A stretch of DNA of 64,000 bases from JALYXV01 sp963791545 (GCA_963791545.1 CAWBSR010000015.1:496001-560000), one strand, 5' to 3'. Shown: positions 35,544-43,780, counted from the first letter of the stretch. The notes: generated by a model from the sequence alone, not told the origin. Made by a program: numbers and translations.

Positions 35544-36631
35544 CGCGTCACCGCTTCCCGCGTCACCGCGTCCACGAACGCCCGGGCCCGCCCGTCGATG
35601 TCGCCGCCCGTCCTGAGATCGCCGCCGATCAGGAGCATGACGTCGGGCCCATAGAACTCCAGCATCTCACCGACCCGTTCGACCGACATCCCCCCCGCCG
35701 GCGCGGGGAGGGAGGGGCGGAAGGGGGGCCAGGCCCGGCGGGCGGCGCCGGCCAGAGCGGTGCACCCGCCTGGCGAGACGGAAAAGCGGCCGCCGTGGTT
35801 GGGGAAGATCACAACGTCGGCGCCGTACAGGCGGAAGAGGGTGCCCAGCAACAGCGCCGGGGCGATCCGGGTGGTGGCAGCAAAGGCCGGATGGGCGAGG
35901 AACGCCACATCGGGGTGGGCCGCGGTCAGCTCTGCGAACGCGGGCAAGCCGTAGACCATGGGTGCCATGAGGACGACCTCCACCCCTTCGCCGGCCGCGA
36001 CCCCCAGCTGTTGGGCCACCCGTCCCGGCGGTCCCACGATGCTCGGCGCATATCGGGTTGCGGTCCCCGCGACTGCCTCCTGACAGGCCTTGACCCGATC
36101 GGCGAAGGGAGCCGGAGCCTGGTTGTGGTCGGCGAGGCCGTGGTCGTCCTTGACGATGTCGATGCCGGCCCCGGCCAGGCGCCGGCACAGTTCTGCCAGC
36201 TCGTGGGTAGGCGCCCCTTGCGGCTTGAGGGCGCTGCACGTGAGCGCCCGCCCGGCCACTCCGGCCACTTTCCGGAGTCCCGGGATCCCGTGGCCGGGGC
36301 CGCGGAAACCAGTTAGGACCGACGGCGGGAGGACGACATCGTCCAGGGTCACGTCGTCCTGCAGGGAGACGTTCCCGAACAACATGCTCAGCAGCTGGGC
36401 CGGGTTGTCACCGACGGTGAGTGCCGAAAGGCCGACTACGACCTGGTAGGCGTCGCCTCCCAAGGGCCGAATCTCGGTGACCTGCCCCGCCACCTGATCG
36501 CGTACCCATTGGTTGGTGACCGCCTCGATTGGCATTTCGATGCTCTGTTCCACCGCGATGGCCTGAGCTCGGCGCTCGATGTCGCGCGCCGTCGCCGTGA
36601 CCCGATACTTGACCTGCAGCCATTCGCTCAC
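35540..36631 (-). CDS. RuBisCO-like protein (form IV)
   Basis: A 363-residue homologue of the RuBisCO large subunit. The N-terminal domain reads LQVKYRVTATARDIERRAQA and the barrel contains ALTCSALKPQGAPTHELAEL and IDIVKDDHGLADHNQAPAPF, which keep the two active-site lysines. The loop-6 lysine segment of true RuBisCO is absent, and the barrel end reads VMLLIGGDLRTGGD. It cannot be a CO2-fixing enzyme and must be an isomerase, enolase or decarboxylase of the RLP class. It starts GTG 36631 and is coupled to a cupin. MetY faces it across the cluster. Candidate roles are methylthioribulose-phosphate isomerase or an apionate-pathway enzyme. Confidence 0.92.
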   Translation of the reverse strand: MSEWLQVKYRVTATARDIERRAQAIAVEQSIEMPIEAVTNQWVRDQVAGQVTEIRPLGGDAYQVVVGLSALTVGDNPAQLLSMLFGNVSLQDDVTLDDVVLPPSVLTGFRGPGHGIPGLRKVAGVAGRALTCSALKPQGAPTHELAELCRRLAGAGIDIVKDDHGLADHNQAPAPFADRVKACQEAVAGTATRYAPSIVGPPGRVAQQLGVAAGEGVEVVLMAPMVYGLPAFAELTAAHPDVAFLAHPAFAATTRIAPALLLGTLFRLYGADVVIFPNHGGRFSVSPGGCTALAGAARRAWPPFRPSLPAPAGGMSVERVGEMLEFYGPDVMLLIGGDLRTGGDIDGRARAFVDAVTREAVTR

Positions 36632-36665
36632 GCCATGATCGTAAGTTCAGTGGTATGACTGCCGG

Positions 36666-37022
36666 ATGGCACCGGGTCACACCATCACCATCACCCCTTC
36701 CAACGAGCACGTGGTAGTCGTCGTCAACGGCACCAAGGTGGCCGAATCCGACCGCCCCGTCCGGCTCGACGAGACGGGACTGCCGCCCCGCTTCTATCTC
36801 CCGCCCGAGGACGTGCAGACCGATCTGCTGCGACCGACCAACTTCCACACCACCTGCCCCTTCAAGGGCGAGGCGTCGTACTGGACGCTCGAGCTTCCCG
36901 ACGAAGTATTCGACGGGATTGTCTGGAGCTACGAAACGCCCATCGCCGGCGCCGAGGCGATTGCCGGGCTGATGTGCTTCTATCCTGATCGGGTCCAGAT
37001 GACGGTGGGCCCGGCCACCTGA
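36666..37022 (+). CDS. DUF427 protein
   Basis: A 118-residue DUF427 protein. Hallmarks are VVVVVNGTKVAESDRPVRLD, PPRFYLPPEDVQTDLLRPTN, HTTCPFKGEASYWTLEL, WSYETPIAGAEAIAGLMCFY and PDRVQM. The fold is a small beta barrel; the function is unknown. It is divergent from the RuBisCO-like gene with 34 bp between starts, so both promoters must be compact or leaderless. The region between includes TACGAT 6 nt before the GTG of the RuBisCO-like gene, a possible leaderless -10 element. Confidence 0.9.
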   Translation: MAPGHTITITPSNEHVVVVVNGTKVAESDRPVRLDETGLPPRFYLPPEDVQTDLLRPTNFHTTCPFKGEASYWTLELPDEVFDGIVWSYETPIAGAEAIAGLMCFYPDRVQMTVGPAT

Positions 37023-37098
37023 GCGAGGAACGAAAGCCGTTTGACAATGGCGCCAGCTTGAGCGGCAGAGCCATCACCGGAGTCGCCTGACGGCGGTC

Positions 37099-38871
37099 TC
37101 AACCGGCGGTGGAGTGGCCCACGACGCGGTTGATGTAGGCCAGCATGGCCCCGCCCGCCCCGTTTCCGCCGGGCGGGTAGAACCCGACCTCCAAGTGGGG
37201 GCCGGTCGAGTAACCCACGATCCCGTAACCGACGATGGAGATCTGCTGGCCCGCCACCACGGTGTCGCCGACATGCACCAGGTTGGGCCCGGCGTGGCCG
37301 TAGTACACCGTTTTGCCGGCTAGCGGGCCCGCCGTGATCTGCAGGACGGGGCAGTTGGGCCCGAAGCCCGACATGCCCTCCCGGATGATCTTGCCGGGGC
37401 CCATGGCGTACAGCGGCGTGCCCCCGGGGGCCGAGTAGTCGACCCCTTGATCGACGCTGCCGCCGTGCAGATAGTGCATTGGCAGGGGCAGGGCGGCGGT
37501 GCTGGTGGCTGCTGCCGGCGCCGGCGCCGGCGCCGGAGCAGGAGCAGGAGCAGGAGCAGCGGCACGGGGAGCAGCAGGAGCAGGAGCAGCGGCAGGAGCA
37601 GCGGCAGGGGCAGGGGCAGGGGCCTTCACCGGGGCCGGGGCGGCCGTGACGGGCGCGTGGATTACGGGGGCCGGGGCGGCCACCGCCGCCGTGGCTGTCA
37701 CCGCGGAGACGGTTGCCCCCGCACTCGTCCCGGCAGGCACGGTGAGGACTTTGCCGGGGAGGATGAGGCTCGAATCGGTGAGGTGGTTGGCGGCGGTGAG
37801 GGCCGCCAACGTCGTGCCGTGCTGGTGGGCGATGCCGTAGAGGTCATCTCCGCCCCGCACGACGTACCGGACCGACCTGGCCGGGGCGGCCGGAGCGGTC
37901 CCTGCGGGCACCGTGAGGGACTGTCCCGGCATGATCAGGTTGGGATTGCTGATCCCGTTGGCGGCCACGATGGCGGCGACGGTCGTGCCATGCTGGCGGG
38001 CGATGGCGCTCAAGGTGTCGCCGCCTCGCACCAGGTAGGTCACCCCGGGCGCCGCGGCAGCGGCCAGGACCGTGCCACCCGCCACCGACAGGACCTCGCC
38101 GGGAAAGATGAGATCCGGGTTGGCCAGGTGATTGTCGGCCGCCAACTGCTGGACCGGCTCCCCGGACCGGCGGGAGATGGCACTCAGCGTGTCCCCCTTG
38201 ACCACCGTGTAGGCCGAGGTGGCGGCGGGCGAACGGGCTGGCTGCGATGTGGTCGAGATCACGGCCGTTATCGGTGACGCGATGGCACTGCCTCCGGCGA
38301 GGCCACCGACCGCAGTGATGCCGACGCTGGCGGCTGCGCCCACTGTCAGCAACCGCAGCGACTGCGAGCGGCCGTACTGCTGCCAGCGGACGATCCGGTG
38401 GGCGATGCGGGACGAGTCGCGGCGGAGCAGGTGGATGATCGTGACGACCGGCGTCAGCAGCCAACCCAGGGCCCAGCACACAAGGAAACGCCCGATGGCC
38501 CGGTTGCCCACCTCTACCTGGGCTGCTTGCGCCACCCCGTCATCGGCGGCCAGGTCCAGATGGAGCTCCCGCTCCAACGACTGCCAGTCGAACTGGTCGC
38601 GGTCCCGGACGTCGGACCCGAAGGCAAGGTCGATCTGGCGCCTCACCCGGAGGTGGCGCAGGCGGGCCACCAGGCCCAGGTACCCCGCCGCCAGCCCCGC
38701 GAACAACGCAGTCGACCACCACAGGGCGCTGGCACCGGCGGAGGCCACGACGGCGCTCACCAGCGCCGCCCCCAGCAACACCGACAACACCTGCCGCCGG
38801 CGGACGACGACTTGCACCGTCGACGGACGGGACGCGCCCAGCCTCGCTTCGGCGGTCGTGGCGGTCAACAT
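37099..38871 (-). CDS. LysM-repeat membrane protein with degenerate M23 peptidase domain
   Basis: A 590-residue cell-wall protein. ATG 38871 follows GGAGGAGG. The N-terminal part has hydrophobic segments (LLGAALVSAVVASAGASALW, then a further one near FLVCWALGWLLTPVVTIIHL). Three LysM domains follow (SAYTVVKGDTLSAISRRSGE, VTYLVRGGDTLSAIARQHGT, VRYVVRGGDDLYGIAHQHGT), each binding peptidoglycan. Then comes a long alanine/proline linker with near-perfect repeats, and last an M23-like domain (VDYSAPGGTPLYAMGPGK). The first zinc histidine is replaced (SVDQGVD rather than HxGxD) and the final HxH reads HLEVG, so peptidase activity is doubtful. A NlpD/EnvC-like non-catalytic role is possible. Confidence 0.85.
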   Translation of the reverse strand: MLTATTAEARLGASRPSTVQVVVRRRQVLSVLLGAALVSAVVASAGASALWWSTALFAGLAAGYLGLVARLRHLRVRRQIDLAFGSDVRDRDQFDWQSLERELHLDLAADDGVAQAAQVEVGNRAIGRFLVCWALGWLLTPVVTIIHLLRRDSSRIAHRIVRWQQYGRSQSLRLLTVGAAASVGITAVGGLAGGSAIASPITAVISTTSQPARSPAATSAYTVVKGDTLSAISRRSGEPVQQLAADNHLANPDLIFPGEVLSVAGGTVLAAAAAPGVTYLVRGGDTLSAIARQHGTTVAAIVAANGISNPNLIMPGQSLTVPAGTAPAAPARSVRYVVRGGDDLYGIAHQHGTTLAALTAANHLTDSSLILPGKVLTVPAGTSAGATVSAVTATAAVAAPAPVIHAPVTAAPAPVKAPAPAPAAAPAAAPAPAAPRAAAPAPAPAPAPAPAPAAATSTAALPLPMHYLHGGSVDQGVDYSAPGGTPLYAMGPGKIIREGMSGFGPNCPVLQITAGPLAGKTVYYGHAGPNLVHVGDTVVAGQQISIVGYGIVGYSTGPHLEVGFYPPGGNGAGGAMLAYINRVVGHSTAG

Positions 38872-39013
38872 AAACTGCCTCCTCCCTCTCCGCCGCGACC
38901 CACAACCACGACGGAAATCCCAGGTGGGCGGAAACGGTAACACTCTCGCAACGCCGTGACCAGCCGCGATGCACAATGGCTGCCGGCTCGCCGGGGTGCA
39001 AGGATGAGGACCG

Positions 39014-40261
39014 ATGTCGCTAACCCGTCTCGTGTACCAGGTCGGCCAGGTCGCTATGGGGGATCAGACCCGCTTTCGCGGCGGTGTTCTGACGGTTTCC
39101 ACGGACGAGGCCCAGGCAGTCCTGGCCGACCCCGCCCTGGCCGAAGTTCGCCTGTCATGGGTCTCACCGGGGGACTCGGCCCGCATCGTGAAGGTGCTCG
39201 ACGCGGTCGAGCCCCGCAGCAAAGGTCCCGGCGGTGGCGGCATCTTCCCGGGGTTCGTGGGTCCCCCCCGACCCCAGGGCAGTGGCCGGACCCATGTGCT
39301 ACGGGGAGCGGCGGTGGTAACCGCCGGCTTCCTGCCCCGGGCCCAGGAGGCCTTGGTCGACCTCAGCGGCCCCGCCGCCCCCCTTTCCCCCCTCGGGGCG
39401 GTTCACAACCTGGTCGTGGAGTTCACCCCGGCACCGGGCGCCGGCTGGCCCGAGGTCGACCGCGCCCTGCGCCTGGGCGCCCTCCGGCTGGCCGCCCGCC
39501 TCGCCGAGGCCGCCCTGGACGCCGAACCCGATGACGTCGAGGAACTTCCGTACCCCACGACGACCCGGTCGGACCGGCCTCGGGTCGCTGCCATCACCAA
39601 CCTGCAGACCCAGGGCCAGTTCAAGGACGTCTTTCTCTACGGGCGCAGCTTCGGCCCCTCGCTGCCGACCCTGCTTGATCCCGGGGAGCTCGATGACGGC
39701 GCCGTGGTGAGCGGCCAGTTCGGCCATCCGGCGTTGAAGAACCCCACGTTCATGCACCAGAACCATCCGGTGGTCAACGAACTGCGCCGCCGCCATGGCC
39801 GGGACCTGGACTTCGCGGGGCTGGTCATCTGTCCCGAGCCGGTGGACCAGGCGGCCAAGGAGATGATCTCGGTGTTCGCGGCCAAAGTGTGTGCTGCCGC
39901 CGGATTCGACGCCGTTGTCGTCACCAAGGAGGGCGGTGGCAACGCCGATGCCGACATGGCCCTCAAGATGGACGCCCTCACCGACCTGGGCATCGAGGCG
40001 GTGGGCCTGTACGCCGAGATGGCGGGTACCGACGGCACCGGCCCCTCGCTGGTGGTGGCCCCCGAGCGGGCCACGGCCATGGTGAGCACGGGCAACTACG
40101 ACCACCGGCTGCAGCTCCCCGAGGTCGCGCATGCCTACGGGGGAAGCGAGTTCACGTTGCTGCAGGCGCCCGCCACCGCCGCCATGGAGGTCCCGACGGC
40201 CGTCGTCTACTGCGCTCTTAGTCCCCTGGGGTGGGGCCGCTTGACCGCCCGAGCCGGTTGA
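39014..40261 (+). CDS. Glycine/sarcosine/betaine reductase component B proprotein (GrdE/G/I family), variant
   Basis: A 415-residue homologue of the GrdE-type proprotein. Family matches run end to end: EVRLSWVSPGDSARIVKVLD, RTHVLRGAAVVTAGF, AITNLQTQGQFKDVFLYGRS, NPTFMHQNHPVVNELRRRHG, KEGGGNADADMALKMDAL. In characterised GrdE the proprotein is cleaved at a cysteine in the SGNC..AC..N segment to create a pyruvoyl group that binds the amine substrate. Here the same segment is VVSGQFGHPALKNPTF, with no cysteine. Processing should therefore not occur as in GrdE. The gene leads an operon with grdB-like, grdC, thioredoxin and grdA genes. The substrate is unknown. Confidence 0.9.
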   Translation: MSLTRLVYQVGQVAMGDQTRFRGGVLTVSTDEAQAVLADPALAEVRLSWVSPGDSARIVKVLDAVEPRSKGPGGGGIFPGFVGPPRPQGSGRTHVLRGAAVVTAGFLPRAQEALVDLSGPAAPLSPLGAVHNLVVEFTPAPGAGWPEVDRALRLGALRLAARLAEAALDAEPDDVEELPYPTTTRSDRPRVAAITNLQTQGQFKDVFLYGRSFGPSLPTLLDPGELDDGAVVSGQFGHPALKNPTFMHQNHPVVNELRRRHGRDLDFAGLVICPEPVDQAAKEMISVFAAKVCAAAGFDAVVVTKEGGGNADADMALKMDALTDLGIEAVGLYAEMAGTDGTGPSLVVAPERATAMVSTGNYDHRLQLPEVAHAYGGSEFTLLQAPATAAMEVPTAVVYCALSPLGWGRLTARAG

Positions 40262-40274
40262 GTAGCGTTTAGCC

Positions 40275-41573
40275 GTGGCGCGGATCGTCCATTACATCAA
40301 TCAGTTCTTCGCGGGTGTCGGGGGCGAGGACTCGGCCGGCGGCGGGCCGGTACTGGTCGCGGGGGCGGTGGGCCCGGGCAGGCGGCTGGCAGAACTGCTG
40401 GCGCCCGAGCACGAGATCGTGGCGACGGTGTGGTGCGGGGACGACGTGGCGTCGGGAATCGTGCCCGAAATTATCGAACTGATCGGTTCCGTGCCGCGGG
40501 ATCTGGTGGTGGCCGGCCCCGCTTTTACCAGTGGCCGTTATGGTCTCGCCTGCGCCCGGGTGGCAGCCGCCGCCCACGGGGCGGGCTGGTTGGCGGTGGC
40601 TTCCATGCACCCCGACAACCCGGGCTTGGACGAGGCGGCCCCGGCACCGGTGGTCGCCAGTGGCGAGGTGGCCCGGCGGATGGCGGTGTCGCTGGACCAG
40701 TTGGCGGGCGCCATCCGGCGGCTGCTGTCCGGGGAGCCCCTGACGGTCACCGACGGTCGGATCGGCAAACTGGCTCGGCTGTCGGTGATGGCCGATGCCT
40801 CCGCCGCCGAGCGGGCGGTCGACCTGGCGCTGGTCCGGCTGGGGGGCGACCGGGACGCTACCGAGATCCCCCTACCCCGATTCGACCAGGTGACCCCGGC
40901 GGCCCCGGTCGAGGACGTGTCGACCGTGATGGTGGCGCTGGTGACCGAGGGGGGCCTGGTCCCCGACGCCAACCCCGGCAGCCTCGAGTCGGCCCGGGCC
41001 ACCCGCTGGCTTCGCTACGGGATCGAGGGGCGGGCGTCGTTGGTGCCCGGCGAGTGGCGGTCGGTGCACGGGGGGTTCTCCACCGTCTGGGCCAATGAGG
41101 ACCCGCACCGGATCCTGCCCCTCGACGTGGGGCGCCAACTCGAGGCCGAGGGCGCGGTGGGCAGCCTGTTCGGCGAGTACTTTGTCACCGCGGGCAACGG
41201 CACGTCGGTCGCCAACGCCCGCCGCTTCGGCATCGAATGGGCCGCCGACCTCCGCCACTCCGGCGCCCGGGCCGCCATCCTCACGGCCACGTGAGGGACG
41301 GGGACGCGTTGCGGGGCAACGCTGGCCAAGGAGTTGGAGCGGGCCGGGATCCCGACGGTGCTGCTGTGCAACCTGATCTCCATCGCGGAGCGGGTGGGGG
41401 CGCCTCGGATCGTGCCCACCCGGGGCATCCCGTTCCCGACCGGCGACCCCTCGCTCAGCCCCCAAGGCGAGCACGCCTGGCGGCGGCGGTTGCTGGAACG
41501 AGCGCTGGAGGCCCTGCAGACCGCGGTGCACCGACCGACGGTGTTCGCAGTCGCCGAGGAGGCCCATGCCTGA
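40275..41573 (+). CDS. GrdB-like selenoprotein B of reductase component B (TGA at 41292 read as selenocysteine)
   Basis: A 432-residue selenoprotein interrupted by an in-frame TGA at 41292-41294 (codon 340). The first part matches GrdB throughout: ARIVHYINQFFAGVGGED, GPAFTSGRYGLACARV, SVHGGFSTVWANEDPHRILP, YFVTAGNGTSVANARRFG, ILTAT. Directly after TGA the same frame continues GTGTRCGATLAKELERAGIP and APRIVPTRGIPFPTGDP to a stop at 41573. Characterised GrdB has Sec followed by GTCTRCGAT; here the middle cysteine is glycine. The B component binds the substrate and the selenol attacks it. A SECIS-like hairpin follows the TGA. GTG start; 8-bp overlap with grdC. Confidence 0.93.
41306..41322 (+). 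promoter_or_regulatory. Bacterial SECIS-like hairpin for the grdB-like TGA
   Basis: GCGTTGC, loop GGG, GCAACGC form a perfect 7-bp stem that begins 11 nt after the in-frame TGA at 41292-41294. Bacterial SECIS elements are short stem-loops placed just 3' of the UGA with a conserved guanine in the loop, and bind SelB. Position and loop composition fit. Confidence 0.75.
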
Positions 41574-42978
41574 TGTCGTGATCACCGCCGCCAGCCAGGT
41601 GCTGGCCCACGTGCCCTCGTTGACCCGGCACGGGTCCAAGCCCCGGCGGGAGCTGCCCAAGGACGCCGAAGTGGCGGGCCGTTTCGACGCCGCCCTGCGC
41701 CCCTACGGGGAGGCCATGGCCTACCCGGCCAACCAGGCCTACATCAACGCGTTGCACCCCCGCGACCTGCCGGCCCGGCCGTGGTCGGCCCTGCCCGGGG
41801 CCTCCCGGTGGAGCGCCGGGGGCGAGGTGATGCCCGAGGAAGAGTTCCTGGGGTTGCTGGCCGCGGTCGACGACTTCGACCTTCTCACGCTGTCGCCCGA
41901 AGCGGCGTCGAGGGCGGCGGCGGCCCTGGCGCGTCACCCTCTTGCCAAACGGCTGGATCTCGAACGGGTCGAGCGGGCCCAGGGTGACGTGGACGCGGTG
42001 GCGTCAGAGGCGGGCGCCCTCGACGTGATCGCCCGAGGGGCTGCCTTCCGGTGTGGCCAGGTGGGTGACGAGGCCCTGTCGGCCCACGTGCTCATCGACA
42101 ATTTGGCGGCCAAGGCGACTGCCACCCTGGCCCTGCTCCATCTCCTGGAACGCCATGGGATCGACCCGACGTCGATCGACTATGTCCTGGGCTGCGGCGA
42201 AGAGGCGATCGGGGATCGCTACCAGCGCGGTGGTGGCAATATGGCCAAGGCGGTGGCCGAGGCGGCCGGGCTCACCGAGGCCTCCGGGGCCGACATCAAG
42301 AACTTCTGTGCCGCGCCGGTACCCGCCCTGGTCATTGCGGCCAGCCTGGTGGCCTCCGGGGTGTTCGGTCGGGTGGCCGTCGTCGGCGGCGGATGCCTGG
42401 CCAAGCTGGGAATGAAGTTCCAGGGCCACCTCAAGTCGGGCATGCCGGTGCTGGAGGACGTGTTGGGCGGGTCGGCGGCCCTGATCGAGGCCGATGACGG
42501 CGTGTCGCCTCGAGTCCGCCTCGACAGCGTGGGCCGCCACAAAGTGGCCGCCGGCGGTTCCAATCCCCAGGTCATGGAGGCGCTGGCCGTCGAACCGCTC
42601 CGGCGTCTGGGACTGTTGATGACCGACGTTGACGACTACGCCACTGAGTTGCACAACCCCGAGGTGACCGAACCGCAGGGGAGCGGCAATGTGCCGGAGC
42701 GCAACTACCGCACCATCGCCGCCCTGGCGGCCCGCAAGGGCGACATCGCCAAGGACCAGATCGCGGCGTTCGTCACCGAGCGGGGGATGCCCGGTTACAG
42801 CCCCACCCAGGGGCACCTGGCGTCATCGCTCTGCTACCTGCCCCACGCAGTGGATCGGCTCACGACCGGCGGGGCCAATAGAGTGATGCTCATCGCCAAA
42901 GGAAGCTTGTTCCTGGGGCGGGTGTGCCAGTTGTCCGACGGGATGAGCGTCGTGCTCGAAAGGAATGGCTTGGCCTAA
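41566..42978 (+). CDS. grdC: Glycine/sarcosine/betaine reductase component C, beta subunit
   Basis: A 470-residue thiolase-fold protein of the GrdC family. It starts PDVVITAASQVLAHVPSLTR and carries YPANQAYINALHPRDLPARP, AYVLGCGEEAIGD-like VLGCGEEAIGDRYQRGGGN, the cysteine motif GADIKNFCAAPVPALVIAA, and GYSPTQGHLASSLCYLPHA. Component C takes the carboxymethyl group from selenoprotein A and releases acetyl phosphate, using subunits GrdC and GrdD. GrdC is a little shorter here than I recall for clostridia. No grdD follows; instead a thioredoxin gene starts at the stop codon (TAATG). The thioester chemistry may thus be handled by another protein or a distant grdD. Confidence 0.93.
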   Translation: MPDVVITAASQVLAHVPSLTRHGSKPRRELPKDAEVAGRFDAALRPYGEAMAYPANQAYINALHPRDLPARPWSALPGASRWSAGGEVMPEEEFLGLLAAVDDFDLLTLSPEAASRAAAALARHPLAKRLDLERVERAQGDVDAVASEAGALDVIARGAAFRCGQVGDEALSAHVLIDNLAAKATATLALLHLLERHGIDPTSIDYVLGCGEEAIGDRYQRGGGNMAKAVAEAAGLTEASGADIKNFCAAPVPALVIAASLVASGVFGRVAVVGGGCLAKLGMKFQGHLKSGMPVLEDVLGGSAALIEADDGVSPRVRLDSVGRHKVAAGGSNPQVMEALAVEPLRRLGLLMTDVDDYATELHNPEVTEPQGSGNVPERNYRTIAALAARKGDIAKDQIAAFVTERGMPGYSPTQGHLASSLCYLPHAVDRLTTGGANRVMLIAKGSLFLGRVCQLSDGMSVVLERNGLA

Positions 42979-43319
42979 TGAGTGACACGTCGACAATCGT
43001 CGAGGCCACCCGGGAGAACTTCCGCGATCTGGTCGCCACCGGCACCGTCCTGGTCGATGTCTGGGGTCCCGACTGCCGGCCCTGCTTGGCCCTGTTCCCC
43101 CACGTCGAGACCTTGGCCGAGAAGTACTCAGGGCAGATCCGGGTGGTCAAGCTCGAGGCGCCCAAGGCGCGGCGCCTGTGTATGGAGCTGAGCATCATGG
43201 GCATGCCTGCCTTCCTCCTGTTCCGCGACGGTCAAGAGGTGGCGAGACTGGCGGATCCCGCCCTGACGCCGCTCCGGCTCAACCAGTGGCTGGACGAGCA
43301 GCGGGAGGGGGTGAGTTGA
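42978..43319 (+). CDS. Thioredoxin-family protein of the reductase operon
   Basis: A 113-residue thioredoxin-fold protein with the redox site VDVWGPDCRPCLALFPHVE, cysteines at about 33 and 36 (CRPC instead of CGPC). The cis-proline is in MGMPAFLLFRDGQEV. Clostridial glycine reductase needs thioredoxin to regenerate the selenoprotein A selenol, and its operons often encode one. The gene is wedged between grdC (1-bp overlap) and grdA (TTGA overlap), so it is very likely dedicated to this complex. The unusual CRPC motif would shift its redox potential relative to housekeeping thioredoxin. No thioredoxin reductase gene is nearby. Confidence 0.9.
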   Translation: MSDTSTIVEATRENFRDLVATGTVLVDVWGPDCRPCLALFPHVETLAEKYSGQIRVVKLEAPKARRLCMELSIMGMPAFLLFRDGQEVARLADPALTPLRLNQWLDEQREGVS

Positions 43320-43780
43320 GACCCGTGCTCAAGGACCGGTTGGTGATCGCCCTTGGTGAGCGCGACGGCATCTCGGGCGTGGCCATTGCGGCCTGCGCCA
43401 CGGCTGCGGGGGCCCAGGTGGCCTTCATGGCCACCGAGTGCTTCGTCTGAACTGCGTCTGGAGCCATGGACCTGCAGAGCCAGGAGGCCATCTTCCGGCT
43501 CGCTCAGGCCAACGATCCCAAATCCCTCGTCGTGCTGCTCGGCGCCCCCGACCCGGAGGCGGCCGAGATTTCAGCGGAGACGGTGATTTCGGGTGACCCG
43601 GCCTATGCAGGCGCCTTGGCAGGGGCCCAGTTGGGTCTCGACGTGTACCACGTGCTGGACGACGCCGTGAAGGCGGAGGTGCCCGAAGACGTCTGGGAGG
43701 AGCAGATCGGCCTGATGGCCGAGGTGCTGGACGGCGAGGCGTTGTCGTCGGCCGTGCGGTCCATGCGCACCGCCGGGTAG
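43316..43780 (+). CDS. grdA: Glycine reductase selenoprotein A (TGA at 43448 read as selenocysteine)
   Basis: A 154-residue GrdA with an in-frame TGA at 43448-43450 (codon 45). The frame reads DRLVIALGERDGISGVAIAA, then ATECFV-Sec-TASGAMDLQS, the hallmark CFVUTxxGAMDL motif, and continues SLVVLLGAPDPEAAEISAET, SGDPAYAGALAGAQLGLDVY and EQIGLMAEVLD to 43780. GrdA is a small acidic protein that carries the carboxymethyl-selenoether intermediate from component B to component C. It starts at TTG 43316, five bases after GGGAGGGGG and overlapping the thioredoxin stop. A short imperfect stem (CTGG 43458 / CCAG 43480) may act as SECIS; it is less clear than in the grdB-like gene. Codon-level continuity makes the assignment firm. 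Confidence 0.95.

Noticed and set aside
41292..41294. Reading the TGA in the grdB-like gene as a true stop or sequencing error
   Set aside because: Homology continues in the same frame, the position equals the known selenocysteine, a SECIS-like hairpin follows, and grdA in the same operon shows the same feature.
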